The position numbers were made by a program, and so were the translations under genes. The notes beneath the pieces are model-generated. The model did not search any database. It was given only the letters and a program-made list of their open reading frames with translations, and was not told the origin of the DNA. Shown here piece by piece: positions 1-29,844 of a stretch of DNA of 31,055 nucleotides (positions are counted from its first letter, which is position 1; the number at the start of each line of letters is the position of its first letter). The DNA is from Apostichopus parvimensis (Eukaryota; Echinodermata; Holothuroidea; Aspidochirotida; Stichopodidae): assembly GCA_000934455.1 (NCBI GenBank), contig KN883454.1:44317-75371 (forward strand), in the 5' to 3' direction.

Positions 1-300
1 CCCCTCCCCACCTCCAGCCTTGAGTCCTGCACCACTATGCACTTACCTGGTGTTTCCTGCATTATATTACCATTCCGGTCTCACCAGTTCCTCCCCTCCC
101 CCACCTTTTACTTCTGCACCACTGCATCCTTGCCTTGCATTGTTTCGTCTTACCAATCCCTCACCAGTCCCCCCCCCCCCCCCCCCCCAATACCTCCAGC
201 ATTGAGTCTTGCACCAATATATACTTATCTGGTTTTTCCTGCATTTTATTACCACTCCCTCACCAGTTCCTCCCCCTCCCACACACTTTAGTTCAACACC
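1..300. repeat. Degenerate minisatellite with poly-C tract, inside an HMBOX1 intron
   Basis: Copies of a variable unit begin at about 20, 100 and 200. They share TGAGTC.TGCACCA, TTACCTGGTGTTTCCTGCAT-like and CACCAGTTCCTCCCC blocks. A C-run occupies about 169-188. The unit resembles the adjacent exon C donor region (about 313-350). Short Pro-rich open frames here come from the repeat. Confidence 0.8.
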
Positions 301-322
301 ATTGGTACTAACTGGCACTCAC

Positions 323-598
323 CTGGTATTTGCTGCATGGCGTTACAAGCGTCCGAGAGTCGAATTCTTTCTAAATCATTCGGGTAAGGGTTCTTCTTGA
401 AATAGGCCTCCAGAACTTTGGTGCAGCTCTCTTTCCACACAAATCGTTCCCGGCGGATCTTGAAGTTCTTGGCCAGTTCTATGTTGGAATGACTGTAAGG
501 ACTAAATCTGTTCGTGGGTGCCCGGATGAAGTTGTCATAATTAGTTTGGTGATATTGCGTAGTAGTAGGTGTGCTTACAGCTGGAGCTGAAGCGCCCG
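323..598 (-). CDS. HMBOX1: HMBOX1 coding exon C (first half of homeodomain)
   Basis: The donor CCAG|GTGAGT at 323/322 is strong. The acceptor is most simply AATAG before 598. AG sites before 586 and 580 keep the same phase, so the exon may be 12 or 18 nt shorter (NAGNAG-like ambiguity). The translation contains NYDNFIRAPTNRFSPYSHSN, then KIRRERFVWKESCTKVLEAY and NPYPNDLERIRLSDACNAMQ. The exon ends at the Pro-Gly where the family's long homeodomain loop begins. It leaves in phase 1, and its continuation is outside the window. Confidence 0.9.
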
Positions 599-2584
599 CT
601 ATTTATTAATTGATGAGACAAATATAAAAGAACGTCTTATTAAAAAAGTTACCCCGACTAGCAATCAGAAAATACATCCAGCATTTGACGAGCCTCTTTA
701 TTCTGAATTAATCTTTGCATATACTGTCTCAAGTTAACAGAGAAAAGGAAAGTGTGTAGGCTAACTCGTGAGTCTGTTTCTCCTTAGGTTATTGGCGGCA
801 GTATTGAGTAACCATATCTGGACGAGGCGAAACGAAGGAGTGAGGTGGAGGGGTGGGGAGGAGGGGGATCAACTATATCAGTTATATCTTAAATTTCCGA
901 CAGATGTAAATGAAACTTCCAACTGTGATTGACTAAACAACTGATTGGAGTTACTCCTTGTGGGTTGATTGCATTAATTGGTATGAATAACATTAATGAT
1001 AAAACAAAGCAATTGCGTTTACCATCTAGCTCCCTCTTCTTGCCGATGTACCACTTGCACATGAGTGCGATAGTTCCATTCCGCATTGAGCGTACACTGT
1101 GAAAGTACTGCGAGATGTAACTGCCTGTCACCCCAATATCACGACCCAATTGATTCTGTGAGAGATTGTTCTTGGCCAAGAATTCCCGAATTTCGTCTCT
1201 TACAGCTGGTAGCCCCTTACTGAAGAAATCAAGAATCGAAACAGTACTCTGGAGTTGCAATTGGTTCCTGAACTATAAAGTTGGGTGTATGTAAAATATT
1301 AAGGGTGAAGCTCGAATTTCGTTAAATAATACAATTTGAACTAGATTTGAGCATCGAAGGTTCAAAACCAAATACACCAGACAAGATTTGTGCATGTACA
1401 GGAAATTTTTAATTTTATTTCTCTTCATCTTAAAGAGGAAAAAGTAGTTCACATTGTTAATTGAAATCTTGATATCTCAGGGGGGGGGGGGGGGGGGGGA
1501 GGGGCTTGAACGTAATCTACTTTGGCTGTTAACCCTCAACTCTTTGAGGGATTAGATTTACAGTGGGTTGTAAGTAATCACGTTTGATGTACATCTAAAA
1601 CCTTAGTCCTAACCGATTATAATACGGTTGTTTATTTATCCCTGAAATATGATACATTTTGTATATTTGCCCAGCTATCAATGTATTTAGAATCGATAAA
1701 ATTGAAACTTTTTCTAGTGGTAACATTATTTTCCGCTGTCGATAAGTCAGTTTAATTTATATAGAAACACAAACAATTTTAACGCTCAATTGTCATGGTA
1801 ACATTATAGATTCTGCTGTTGACATTATGTACACAATTCAAAATGCTTCGAGAATGTAGTTTTGACCTATAAGATGCAAAAATTTCCAACATAACTGTGA
1901 AGCAACCGTACTATCCCTTTAACATCAGCGCTGTTTGCATCGTTATTTCTTAAATAGTGATCGGCTACTGTAAACGACAAGGCAAATTCTGATTTGGGAG
2001 ACGGATTGTTTGGACATTTTTATTGAACTGTAGATTACGTCATGCATGATCAAGTTAATGAACGTCATGTTTGAAAATACAACATGCAAAGAAATGACTA
2101 ACCTCAGCAATGTTTGTATCTCTTCATCGGCTACTTGGAATTCGTCCACCTTTAGTCTATTCGCATAACGATCTTGTGACCCTTCAGTCGCAGTGGGCGG
2201 AGCAACATCTTGCAGACGACCGGAGGCGTTCCTTGCAGCTGTCCCTGGTGAGGGCGTCGGTTGCGCCACTTGCGACGTGAATGACGTTGTATCGACGTCA
2301 TTAAGAATATGATCACCAGTCCCTGTGACCACACTTGGTTGACCAATGTCGAATCGACTGCTGGTTGCTGTGGATTGAGGGCTTGGCTGCTGGGCTGATA
2401 CGGGACTATGGAGTGGGCTTTGGTCGATTCTGCTCGTGGTATGCGGGGAGTAACCACCAAACTCGCGCTCAAACCGATTCATGGAATCGATTGCATGTAT
2501 GATATCATCACGTGACAGTCCCGTATTCATTAAGCGACGAAGAAGCTCAATTTGTTCAATAGTGTATCGAGGCTCCTCCCCCAT
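323..2584 (-). CDS. HMBOX1: HMBOX1 orthologue (homeobox-containing protein 1), partial, 3 exons
   Basis: Three minus-strand exons (2103-2584, 1023-1267, 323-598) join in consistent phase (2, then 1) at GT-AG sites to give about 334 residues. The start reads MGEEPRYTIEQIELLRRL, close to the vertebrate HMBOX1 N-terminus. A Ser/Thr/Pro/Gln-rich linker follows (about residues 45-140), then a POU-specific/HNF1-like helix-turn-helix (VRDEIREFLAKNNLSQNQLG, about 180-240), then the first half of the atypical homeodomain (RRERFVWKESCTKVLEAYF, about 290-330). The last part of the homeodomain lies left of the window. Known for the family: a nuclear protein first described as a transcriptional repressor, later shown to bind double-stranded telomere repeats (HOT1). 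The gene is head-to-head with UCKL1. The symbol rests on conserved motifs across all three exons, recalled rather than searched. Confidence 0.92.
1023..1267 (-). CDS. HMBOX1: HMBOX1 coding exon B (POU-specific-like helix-turn-helix)
   Basis: Acceptor TTCAG|GAACC (exon starts at 1267), donor GATG|GTAAAC (exon ends at 1023), 245 nt. It takes phase 2 from exon A, where AG+G makes Arg, and ends in phase 1. It encodes the helix-turn-helix (AVRDEIREFLAKNNLSQNQL, then GVTGSYISQYFHSVRSM) and the KWYIGKKREL segment that aligns with the vertebrate RWYQLEK region. The sequence after 1022 reads through in frame only by chance. Confidence 0.9.
1268..2102 (-). other. HMBOX1 intron between exons A and B
   Basis: The boundaries are GTTAGT at 2102 and TTCAG at 1268. 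The interior is AT-rich with a poly-G run at about 1481-1499. I see no other coding signal. The neighbouring intron (599-1022) likewise holds nothing recognisable except a purine-rich tract at about 830-870. Confidence 0.75.
2103..2584 (-). CDS. HMBOX1: HMBOX1 coding exon A (N-terminus and linker)
   Basis: The ATG is at 2584-2582, in frame with the conserved EEPRYTIEQIELLRRL block. The exon is 482 nt and ends CTGAG|GTTAGT at 2103, phase 2. An in-frame TAA lies just upstream in genomic DNA. However, a good acceptor (TTTCAG before 2611) sits between that stop and the ATG, so the transcript exon probably begins at 2611, either as 5' UTR or as coding sequence from an upstream exon. The end of the exon (VDEFQVADEEIQTLLR) matches the acidic segment before the POU-like domain. 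Confidence 0.9.
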
Positions 2585-2611
2585 GGTGTATGGTTGTAGT
2601 ATTCCACGATG

Positions 2612-3876
2612 CTGAAATCTTTATGCATGAAACAAAATAAAGTAAAATATATACTCTCATATTTGCAAATTTTGGGGAGACAACAATTTGTAGGTGTTGT
2701 TTCACCCGATTGTAACTAATTGAAATATTTTCTTATTCGTAACGGGATTTATTGGATGGATTGCCTTCAGTGTGGGGACGGAGGTGCTGATGAGACAAAC
2801 GAGACCTCCAAACTCTACAACTTCTACACCACGCTCAGAGCTGCACAGACGAGAGACAAAATCTAGGGCATACAGAATAACATATACTTGATCGAGGGGC
2901 AGGGGGACATGTGACTTTATGGACAGACCATCAATTAATCTCAAACCCTTTTTTTTTCGACACTCGAATGTTTCCAACGAAGAGGAACATTTTTATTACC
3001 GTCCATTTTTTTCTAAAATGATAATCGCGGCCACACCTCTGTGTAATGATTATACAAACGTTTGTTTTACACGTACCTGTGTGTACAAAATGAAAGCTCA
3101 GTTTGGGGGAGATGTGTACGTTCTGAAATCGGACAATAAGTGGCATGGGTGACCAAGGTCCAACCTTGACGAATTGCACCTAACGCAATTTTGGTATACA
3201 TGTCCAAGTCCAATATGAAGTAGGCTACGGTAGGTCTAAGCAATTTCAGAAGCTGAAAACGGTTTGATATCTTTATTGGTTCACATCATAATATATGAAT
3301 TCAATACTACGGTCAGAGGCGTAGTGAGCCCGGTCGGGCCCACTGGACAACTTATGTCACAGGGCCCCCCTGAATTTATATATTTTCGGGGCCCCGTCTA
3401 TATTTTATCGGGGTCCCCTGGGTTGTAGATCCCATTGAGCCTACGTACCCCATCCCCTCGTCAGGCCTGACTACGGTACACTTCATGACCACATGATCAC
3501 TGTCTCGAGTATGCGTATACTGGGAGTGACTGCGTTTGTTTTACCTCCATGGTGCTCAGGCTTAATCTTGGCTGACTTTTATCACAAGATTTCATTTGAC
3601 CGCGATCATTTGGGTACCGTGAGCTTCCAATAGTCTATTTCCTTGGTGTGTAGTATCTTTACCGTTATTATGACTAACAGCGTTTTTTTTAAAAGTAATT
3701 AGTGGCCTGATCATTCACATGCAGACGAGCTTCAGTGATATTTTCTTACCGTTCTTGAAAAGCATTAATTACAAAGGACCTTAAGTGCAAATTATTATCC
3801 AATGCAGTTTTACAAACAAACAGTAAACATATCTTTCATCTCAAGTTATAGCACACTGGCGGCGCAGCCATGAAGC
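2612..3876. other. Intergenic DNA between head-to-head HMBOX1 and UCKL1, left part
   Basis: This stretch should contain the HMBOX1 promoter and any 5' non-coding exon, but I cannot place either. At 3312-3460 is a GC-rich transposon-like remnant (GGCGTAGTGAGCC, then GGGCCC-rich blocks), unlike the AT-rich surroundings. A 91-codon minus-strand frame at 2702-2977 has no recognisable motif and is not called. Confidence 0.6.
3869..3876. repeat. Left 8-bp target-site duplication of the hAT-like element
   Basis: CATGAAGC is repeated exactly at 4277-4284 on the far side of the element. Confidence 0.88.
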
Positions 3877-4276
3877 CAGTGGCGGAGCTAGGGGTATTGG
3901 TCAGAGGGGGCGAGAATGGTCTGTAAGGGCGCTTTCGACACTATCTAAGCGGAGCGCCACCACGTGTTGGCGAGGAGCGTACAGATTTTTTTTGAGTAAA
4001 GGTACTCCCTAGATCGCCGGAAATGACCCTTTCCGGGCCTTGCTAATTTGCAGATAAACGAAGAATAAATAGCCGTTAGAGCATTTTGTCAGAAAATTAC
4101 AGCAAGAAAATGTTACAAATGTCAATAGGTATAGATGAGAGCGCAATAAAAAAGTCAATAATCGCGAATAAGTAAAAAGTGGTAAAAAGCTGAAAAGAGC
4201 GCCAGCAGTCCATTTGAGTCCGTCAGGGGGGGGGGGGGCATTCGCCCCCCCTGACTGTATGGACGCTCCGCCACTG
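3877..4276. mobile_element. hAT-like non-autonomous miniature element, complete, 400 bp
   Basis: The left end CAGTGGCGGAGC (3877-3888) is repeated inverted at the right end as GCTCCGCCACTG (4265-4276). The element is flanked by an exact 8-bp direct repeat CATGAAGC at 3869-3876 and 4277-4284. An 8-bp target duplication with CAGTGGCG-type termini is characteristic of the hAT superfamily. The interior has no transposase frame. Near the right end is a poly-G run and a hairpin, with GTCAGGGGGG facing CCCCCCTGAC around a four-base loop. Superfamily assignment is inferred from the terminus and the duplication length. Confidence 0.88.
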
Positions 4277-4284
4277 CATGAAGC
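4277..4284. repeat. Right 8-bp target-site duplication of the hAT-like element
   Basis: CATGAAGC matches 3869-3876 exactly. Confidence 0.88.
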
Positions 4285-4294
4285 GATAGTAAGT

Positions 4295-4490
4295 AGTTGG
4301 ACAAACTTGGCGAGTCTCTCTTAAAGTGTAGTCCATGTACTGTGAGACCGGAAAGTTTTACGAGTCTCTCTTTGTATACTGTGAGACCTGACAGTTTGGG
4401 CGAGTCTCTCTTGCAAGTTTAGTCCATGTACGTACTGTGAGTCTCTCTTACACTTAGTTTAGTCCCTTTACTGTAAGACCTGGGAGTTGA
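4295..4490. repeat. Degenerate tandem repeat, unit about 50-60 bp
   Basis: Four imperfect units carry GCGAGTCTCTCTT or a variant, TTAGTCCATGTACTGTGAGACC and a TTTGG/TTTTA spacer. The units start at about 4309, 4356, 4399 and 4437. The array begins about 10 bp after the hAT-like element's target duplication. Confidence 0.75.
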
Positions 4491-4606
4491 TCTTCAGTTC
4501 GTTGAATCTTGGGATAATCATAATAACGAGTGATCGTGTTTCGCCAGTTAACATAACACATGCCCATACACGTACGTGTTGACAGCTACCATATGCACCT
4601 ATACTC

Positions 4607-4700
4607 AGTGGCGTAGCCAAGCCTTTGGAATGGGGGGGGGGGGGCAAGGGCAGCAAAATGAAAGCTCAATTGGGGCTATAGAATGAGGATAATGCAAGCT
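4607..4700. mobile_element. hAT-like left terminus, truncated copy
   Basis: CAGTGGCGTAGCCAAG followed by a G-run at about 4632-4643 resembles the terminus of the complete element at 3877 but with GTAG in place of GGAG. I could not find a matching right end nearby, so I call it a fragment with uncertain right limit. Confidence 0.5.
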
Positions 4701-4759
4701 GGCGGCAGAGGCAGTTTGAGCGTGCCAGAGCGAAGCGGAGTTCATGGATCAGTTCCAGA

Positions 4760-6252
4760 ACTATACCGGACGTGCCAGCTCCCGGCCAGTCTCCTTTGGC
4801 GATCAGTCATTTCCTTTAATTCATGTAAATGCGAACAGTTATAGCTCTGAAGTCATGTAGTCTGCTAAATTAATTTCATCTAGCACAGTTTGTAACGGGC
4901 GGGCAATGCTGATTGTTATACGTTTTGTATTAAAGTTTCATGTAAAACCGCCGGATCATATGAAATCTCCGAGAGCAATGGTTGTGTCAATTATTTCCAA
5001 TATTTGAATCTTTTCAAGTCTTGTTACTGGGGAGGGGAACCAGATTTTGGTTCTTACGGAAATCTTAATTGGCTATTAGCCATATTCGATTCTGACTCTG
5101 TCGATCAGATGAATCTTGACAAACTTCTGATGACTGTTGTGTTTCACACCTCAATGAATGTGATATCGATGAGGTAGGTATAGGCCGCCGCCGTGCCACG
5201 GAGGTGAGAATACGGACCTTGGTTTTTAAGTATAATCATTGCTCGAATAAAAACATTCCATATTAATTATGAATCCTGGAGAGTTTTGTTAAATGTTTAT
5301 ATAGTTGGTCCATACAGTGATCATCGACGAATGACACCGTTTCTGTGAACTAATCGACTTGAATTAGTTTATTTCACTCATGTGTTATATTTACCCCCAG
5401 CAAAGCATGCCCGGCAGTCATTATTCTTCTTTCTTTTAGTAAACTATGATAGGCCTTTTTTGGAATGAAAGTTCTGTTAATAACCAGAACACGTCCAACT
5501 GCAAAGTTCTGATGATTTACTGTGCCCTCCTTTCTTTTTCGAATTTCAGAATGAATCGATTTGGGAATTAAATGATTATCTCGCCCACCTGCGGTTCAAC
5601 AGCTACACATATCATGAATGTGGTATATACATCATAATGCATAGTCAACACTCCCGCTGTACATAGTGTACAACTGTCTGTATGGCTAACGACGTACTAG
5701 TAGCAGTGATAAACTAGTCGTTTTTCGATAATGCTGTTAACACAACTAGCTTACTACTGTTGTAACTAGAAAGTAGTTAATACCCTTACCTTATCAATTT
5801 TCCAGCAACCAAACTGACAAAACAAGTGAAACCGCCGAGAATTTTCCACAGAAATATTGCCAAGCCATTCAATCTAGTCAGTTGAGTTGGCCGTAATATT
5901 ACATGGTGATATGGTTGGTTATGATAACATGGATTATGTTAATGTCCACTAACGTCAACTAACCAAGGGTCAAAGGCTGGTAAAAGGTTTAGTTAGTTGA
6001 ACACAATGCTCATGAATAATTCATTTGCTGAATAATTCATATATATTATAATTAGAAGTTTGTGAAGAATGGACACGGCCTAACTGGATGTTTGCATGCT
6101 TGTATACTGTGTCAGTACTTTGAGCTCAACTTGTCGATTACCGACCAGGCAGATTGACCGATAACTTTCTAGTACTACAGAAAGAGTCTATCATCTGACT
6201 CTGCAAGAGACAATACATATCTCACTGCTCCTGCGAAAGGCTTTTCTGACAA
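4760..6252. other. Intergenic DNA upstream of UCKL1; no feature recognised beyond the presumed promoter
   Basis: This is AT-rich unique-looking sequence without repeats I can recognise. The stretch just before the UCKL1 start (about 6100-6252) must include its 5' UTR and promoter if the exon 1 model is right. I see no TATA box or other motif I would defend. An in-frame TGA lies 6 nt before the UCKL1 ATG. Confidence 0.5.
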
Positions 6253-25557
<19,305 letters not shown>

Positions 25558-26480
25558 AATGGATCAGTGGATCAATGGATCAAGACATGGATGGTTTGGA
25601 GGTGAAACCACTCCCAGAGGACCAAACAACGACACAGAGATGTTGGTTGGATGTTAAAAGCATCAAATATGATGAGAAGAAAAGGCCCACCTATCTTGGA
25701 CAGCGTTGGAGGAGAGAACTTTAATACCAGAGGAGAACATTAGAAGAGTTTTATTTTATGGAAAGCACAAAAGAATGTACTTTTATTTGAGTTTAGTTTG
25801 ATAGATTTGATGTTGGTGAGAGTATAATTATATCCCGTCCATAGGTAGGACTGTTCTTGTAGATGGTAAGAAGGATCAGGGATGTTGATAGTTTTACCTT
25901 TTAATTTTTGTTTTTACTAAAGTGTTCGTCATTTTACTGAATGTGTCTTTGCATGATAATATTCAAAACTTAATTTATTTAGTAACTACTTTTCTGCTAT
26001 TTTATTCTTCTTTCTTTTCTTCTATTAAATACTGAGGTCTTAGTGCAAACTGAGTCAAGGGGACAACATTGTTTATTTTAAGTGACTATCAGACTATTAG
26101 ACTAAAGATCAGGTGGATTCTATTAAGTTGATTTACTAATTTCAGTATTGAGTTTATTTTTCAATCCAATCTGAATGGGTTGTTTATGGATGACTTCAGG
26201 GAGAATTCATTCTTGATTCTTCAAGGAAAAAAAGTAAAATTGAAAGTAAAGCCAGTAATATTTCTATATCTTTTGAGGTTTTCAAGATATTCCTCTATAA
26301 GTATGCTATAACTCTGGACTGCTCCTTTAATGCTTGAGAGATGATGATGTCAGCTCCCGGATGCAGGCCTAAGTGTTAATGTTAGTCGGTTGTTTTATCA
26401 ACTCTTATAAACTCAACATAAACATATTCAATACAAACAACAGAGCACCATTAGATGACATTCACCTCTAGTTGTTGTAA
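25558..26480 (+). other. UCKL1 3' UTR and flank
   Basis: AT-rich, no coding signal. The transcript end is uncertain; see the ATTAAA entry. Confidence 0.6.
26034..26039 (+). terminator. Possible UCKL1 polyadenylation signal ATTAAA
   Basis: This is the common ATTAAA variant, about 480 nt after the UCKL1 stop, in an AT-rich 3' region. It would give a plausible UTR length and end transcription before the 129-130-bp array. Other sites further on are possible. Confidence 0.35.
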
Positions 26481-26494
26481 TGTATATTATAAAC

Positions 26495-27212
26495 ATGTCA
26501 TTTGAGGCACTGGCCTAATGGTATGTGTATTAGACTTTAACAGTCCAGTCACTTAAATTGATGTGCCATGGTAACTTGGAGTAATGGTTACCTTACCTAG
26601 ATGCAATGGTAAAGTTAGTCATGTGTTGCATCTGAGGAACTGACCTTACTGGCATGTGTATTAGACTAAACAGTCCAGTCACTTTAGTTGATGAGCCATG
26701 GTAACTTGGAGTAATGGTTACCTTATCTAGATGCAATGGTTAAGTTAGTCATGTGTTGCATCTGAGGAACTGACCTAATGGTCAATGTATTAGACTTAAC
26801 AGTCCAGTCACTTTAGTTGATGAGCCATGGTAACTTGGAGTAATGGCTATCTTATCTAGATGCAATGGTTAAGTTAGTCATGTGTTGCATCTGAGGAACT
26901 GACCTAATGGTCAATGTATTAGACTTAACAGTCCAGTCACTTTAGTTGATGAGCCATGGTAACTTGGAGTAATGGCTATCTTATCTAGATGCACTGGTTA
27001 AGTTAGTCATGTGTTGCATCTGAGGAACTGACCTAATGGTCTTTGTATTAGACTTAACAGTCCAGTCACTTTAATTGATGAGCCATGGTAACTTGGAGTA
27101 ATGGCTACCTTATCTAGATGCAATGGTTAAGTTAGTCATGTGTTGCATCTGAGGAACTGACCTAATGGTCTGTGTATTAGACTTAACAGTCCAGTCACTT
27201 TAGTTGACTTTA
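26495..27212. repeat. 129-130-bp tandem array downstream of UCKL1
   Basis: About 5.5 units. GCATCTGAGGAACTGACC recurs at 26629, 26759, 26888, 27018 and 27147. Each unit holds CAGTCCAGTCACTTTAGTTG and GCCATGGTAACTTGGAGTAA. Central units are nearly identical and the first is the most diverged. Confidence 0.92.
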
Positions 27213-29640
27213 GTTGTGAATATGCATAACATAAACATGAATATGAATTGCAAATGACATGAAGAAAAACAGCAACTTGTATGAACATAAATTACATGTG
27301 GCATGACATTACAGAAGATACTTTAAACCATAGATATAAATATGATATTTATTGGTACAAATTATGTGTAACCTCCATTCCAACTGGACAACAGAAATTG
27401 AAAAGAATAACTTCAATGTTAAAGGAGACACAAACCCAGCCACGATCGCTGACCTTGTTACAAAAGTAATTTTAATGAACAACTTTTACCAAGCAGTTAT
27501 TAAGAAAAATCTTATTCCATTTGGGAAGTATCAATTTTTTAATGTTCATTTGCTCACAAGACTGAATACTTGAGCAAGGCTAAATATGACATCATTAGAG
27601 CCACATATGTACACATATGCTTTAATTTTTAATGTTTTTCTTTCTTTCTTCTGTATTTATTTATTTATTTATTATGTTTACTTTCTGTAATAGCAATGGG
27701 TTTGCAAATGCTGAATATAAAGTGTTGAAGTTCTGAACAGGGTTAGTTTCAATTTCAACTCAGAAAGAGGAAAGTATAAACAGATGGAATGGTGGGTCCG
27801 ATCAGACCAAATTTGATCAACAGTTTCAAAATTCGGGAGTGGAATTCCCTGTATGATACAGCCTTCATTAAGGTGTTGAATAAAGAGGAACGGTAAATCT
27901 TTCATTTCAATAAAACTACTTCTGTTGATTTTGTACCTTTTATGTGAGTAACATAACAGGAAATATAAAGAATAGTTTATAAATCTCACAAAATATTACA
28001 ATGTAGCCCTCGGTGGTTGGACAAAATTAAATGCCCTTTCAAGATTATCTATACCATCTGAAAGCATTTGATGTAACTTTGATGGTATTGAATGTAAACT
28101 AATTGGTGATTTCAAACAAGTAGTAAACATGCATAAGTCTGAAGGTTTGAAAACAAAAGACCTGTGTCCATATTTGTTTTGCTTTTTGCGTCTACTTTGT
28201 TCAAACTTTGTAAAAGTTGCCAAATTTTAAAAGGCTGTACAGCATTGTCATTTATGTAGTGGCAGGTGAAAGCTGTTTACCAATATTTTGATAAATGAGT
28301 GTTCTGGACCGTTCATCAAAATGGCAATTCCCTGGAATCACTATCAAGTGATTGTTGTCTTTACATGACAGAATCTTTAGAATGTTACCCAGGGCATGAG
28401 AACCCTGGAGAGGTGGGCATGGATGGGGGGGGGGTCAGAAGATGACATCTGATCAACCATGATTGGTAACAGGTTGGTCTCACACATGTATGGTGAGATT
28501 CTTTTGTTGATAGCTTCAAACAATGACAAATATATCCTGGTTTGTTGAGCAATCTTTATTCAAAATGAATACATTACACAAAGCATGGGCTACATGCCCT
28601 AACCAATAAAACATTTTCACACTTTCCATTTGCCTCTCATCCTCTTCACATTTGACATTTCCCTCTCAACTCCTTCAGCTCTCCTATTTCCCATTGCACC
28701 CCATCCACTTCCAATTTCTGCTGTCCCTTCTCTCCCATCTTCTCCCCCCCCCCCTTCCCTTCTCCCTCTTAAGTCACCCAACCTTTAACTTGATTTTCTG
28801 TGTACAGCATTACATATAGGTATCGCACCACAATTAGAGTAGTGCACATCTGCCTGAGAGGCGGAAAATAGCCCTCTAGTGCCCTACTGTATTGATATTT
28901 TGGCATTTTTTGAATCGTCACCATTCTCTTTGATGCTTGGATGTTGAAGAGGAGGAAATAAAGTACTGATGGTCTAACAATCTGGAGGATTGAAGGTGGT
29001 TTAAGGTATTTTAGAAAATCTTGGTTGAAACAAGAAGATTCCGCAGAGACAGCTTTTAGATGGCAAGGGGAGAACTATTATAAACTTTGAGCTCTTCTAG
29101 CTCAAAATCTAAATAGTCATGGTGGCAAACGTTGAATGTATTATGATAGCTTAAGCCATTAGCTATCATACGGTGGGTAGGACATTGCAGTTGAAAACTT
29201 CTATCTATGCTCTATCGGCCTTGGAAAGTGACGAGCTTAGTGTGTAAGTCAATGGGAGCAATTAAATGTGGTGTGGTACCTTTATCGATCAAAGTAAATA
29301 CTTGTTTATAGCCGACACAATCCTAGATACCGAACTTACTGGTACGTGACACAGTAACGCAACTGACTTTAATCTATATCTTATAATCTGGCCCCCTTTC
29401 TTTATATGTGTAACCTTGACACATCTGGGCGCAATATCCGGGGTGCGATGGCCCAGAAGTCGAAATGAAACCTCCACTTTAAAAGAAACAATAATTAAGT
29501 AACGTAAAGAAGACAATCGGATGAGGCGTTGACATTGGAATCCTGCTTAGGGACATACCTACATGATATGGAGGTGAATAAGACGCATTTCCAAATATTA
29601 CTCAGTCAAAAGGGGGAATCATTAGGCGGGGATGGGAGGA
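27213..29640. other. Intergenic DNA, no gene recognised
   Basis: AT-rich. It holds a TTTA microsatellite (27653-27673), a G-run (28423-28433) and a C/T-rich stretch (28622-28770). Frames of 60-100 codons on both strands show no motif I recognise. Confidence 0.6.
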
Positions 29641-29645
29641 GACAA

Positions 29646-29838
29646 AACATTAAGCCTCATTAATTATGACACCCCCTCCCCTTAGACCCCTCCCCCAGAC
29701 CGGCCTCAGCCCCCCCCCCTCCCCCCCCCACTCAAAAGTACCATCCTACGCCACTGGTTAAATGAATAAATAAAATAAATAAAAGGAAGCACAATAAAAC
29801 TTAGTTCGGTTCTGTCATAATTAATGAGGCTTAATGTT
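29646..29838. repeat. 26-bp exact inverted repeat around a transposon right end
   Basis: 29646-29671 (AACATTAAGCCTCATTAATT, then ATGACA) is exactly complementary to 29813-29838. Between them lie C-runs and CCTACGCCACTG at 29743-29754, the right-terminus type of the hAT-like CAGTGGCGTAG family, followed by an AATAAATAAA run. Confidence 0.85.
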
Positions 29839-29844
29839 GGATTT

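Noticed and set aside
67-318. Gly/Val-rich and Pro-rich short frames on both strands
   Set aside because: Generated by the minisatellite and the poly-C tract.
889-1022. In-frame continuation of HMBOX1 exon B (NCFVLSLMLFIPINAI and on)
   Set aside because: It follows a GTAAAC donor at 1022 and does not resemble the family; the homology resumes in the next exon.
2702-2977. A 91-codon minus-strand frame upstream of HMBOX1
   Set aside because: No motif recognised; composition not clearly coding. It might hold a non-coding HMBOX1 exon but nothing shows it.
27653-27673. TTTA run as a functional site
   Set aside because: An ordinary microsatellite.
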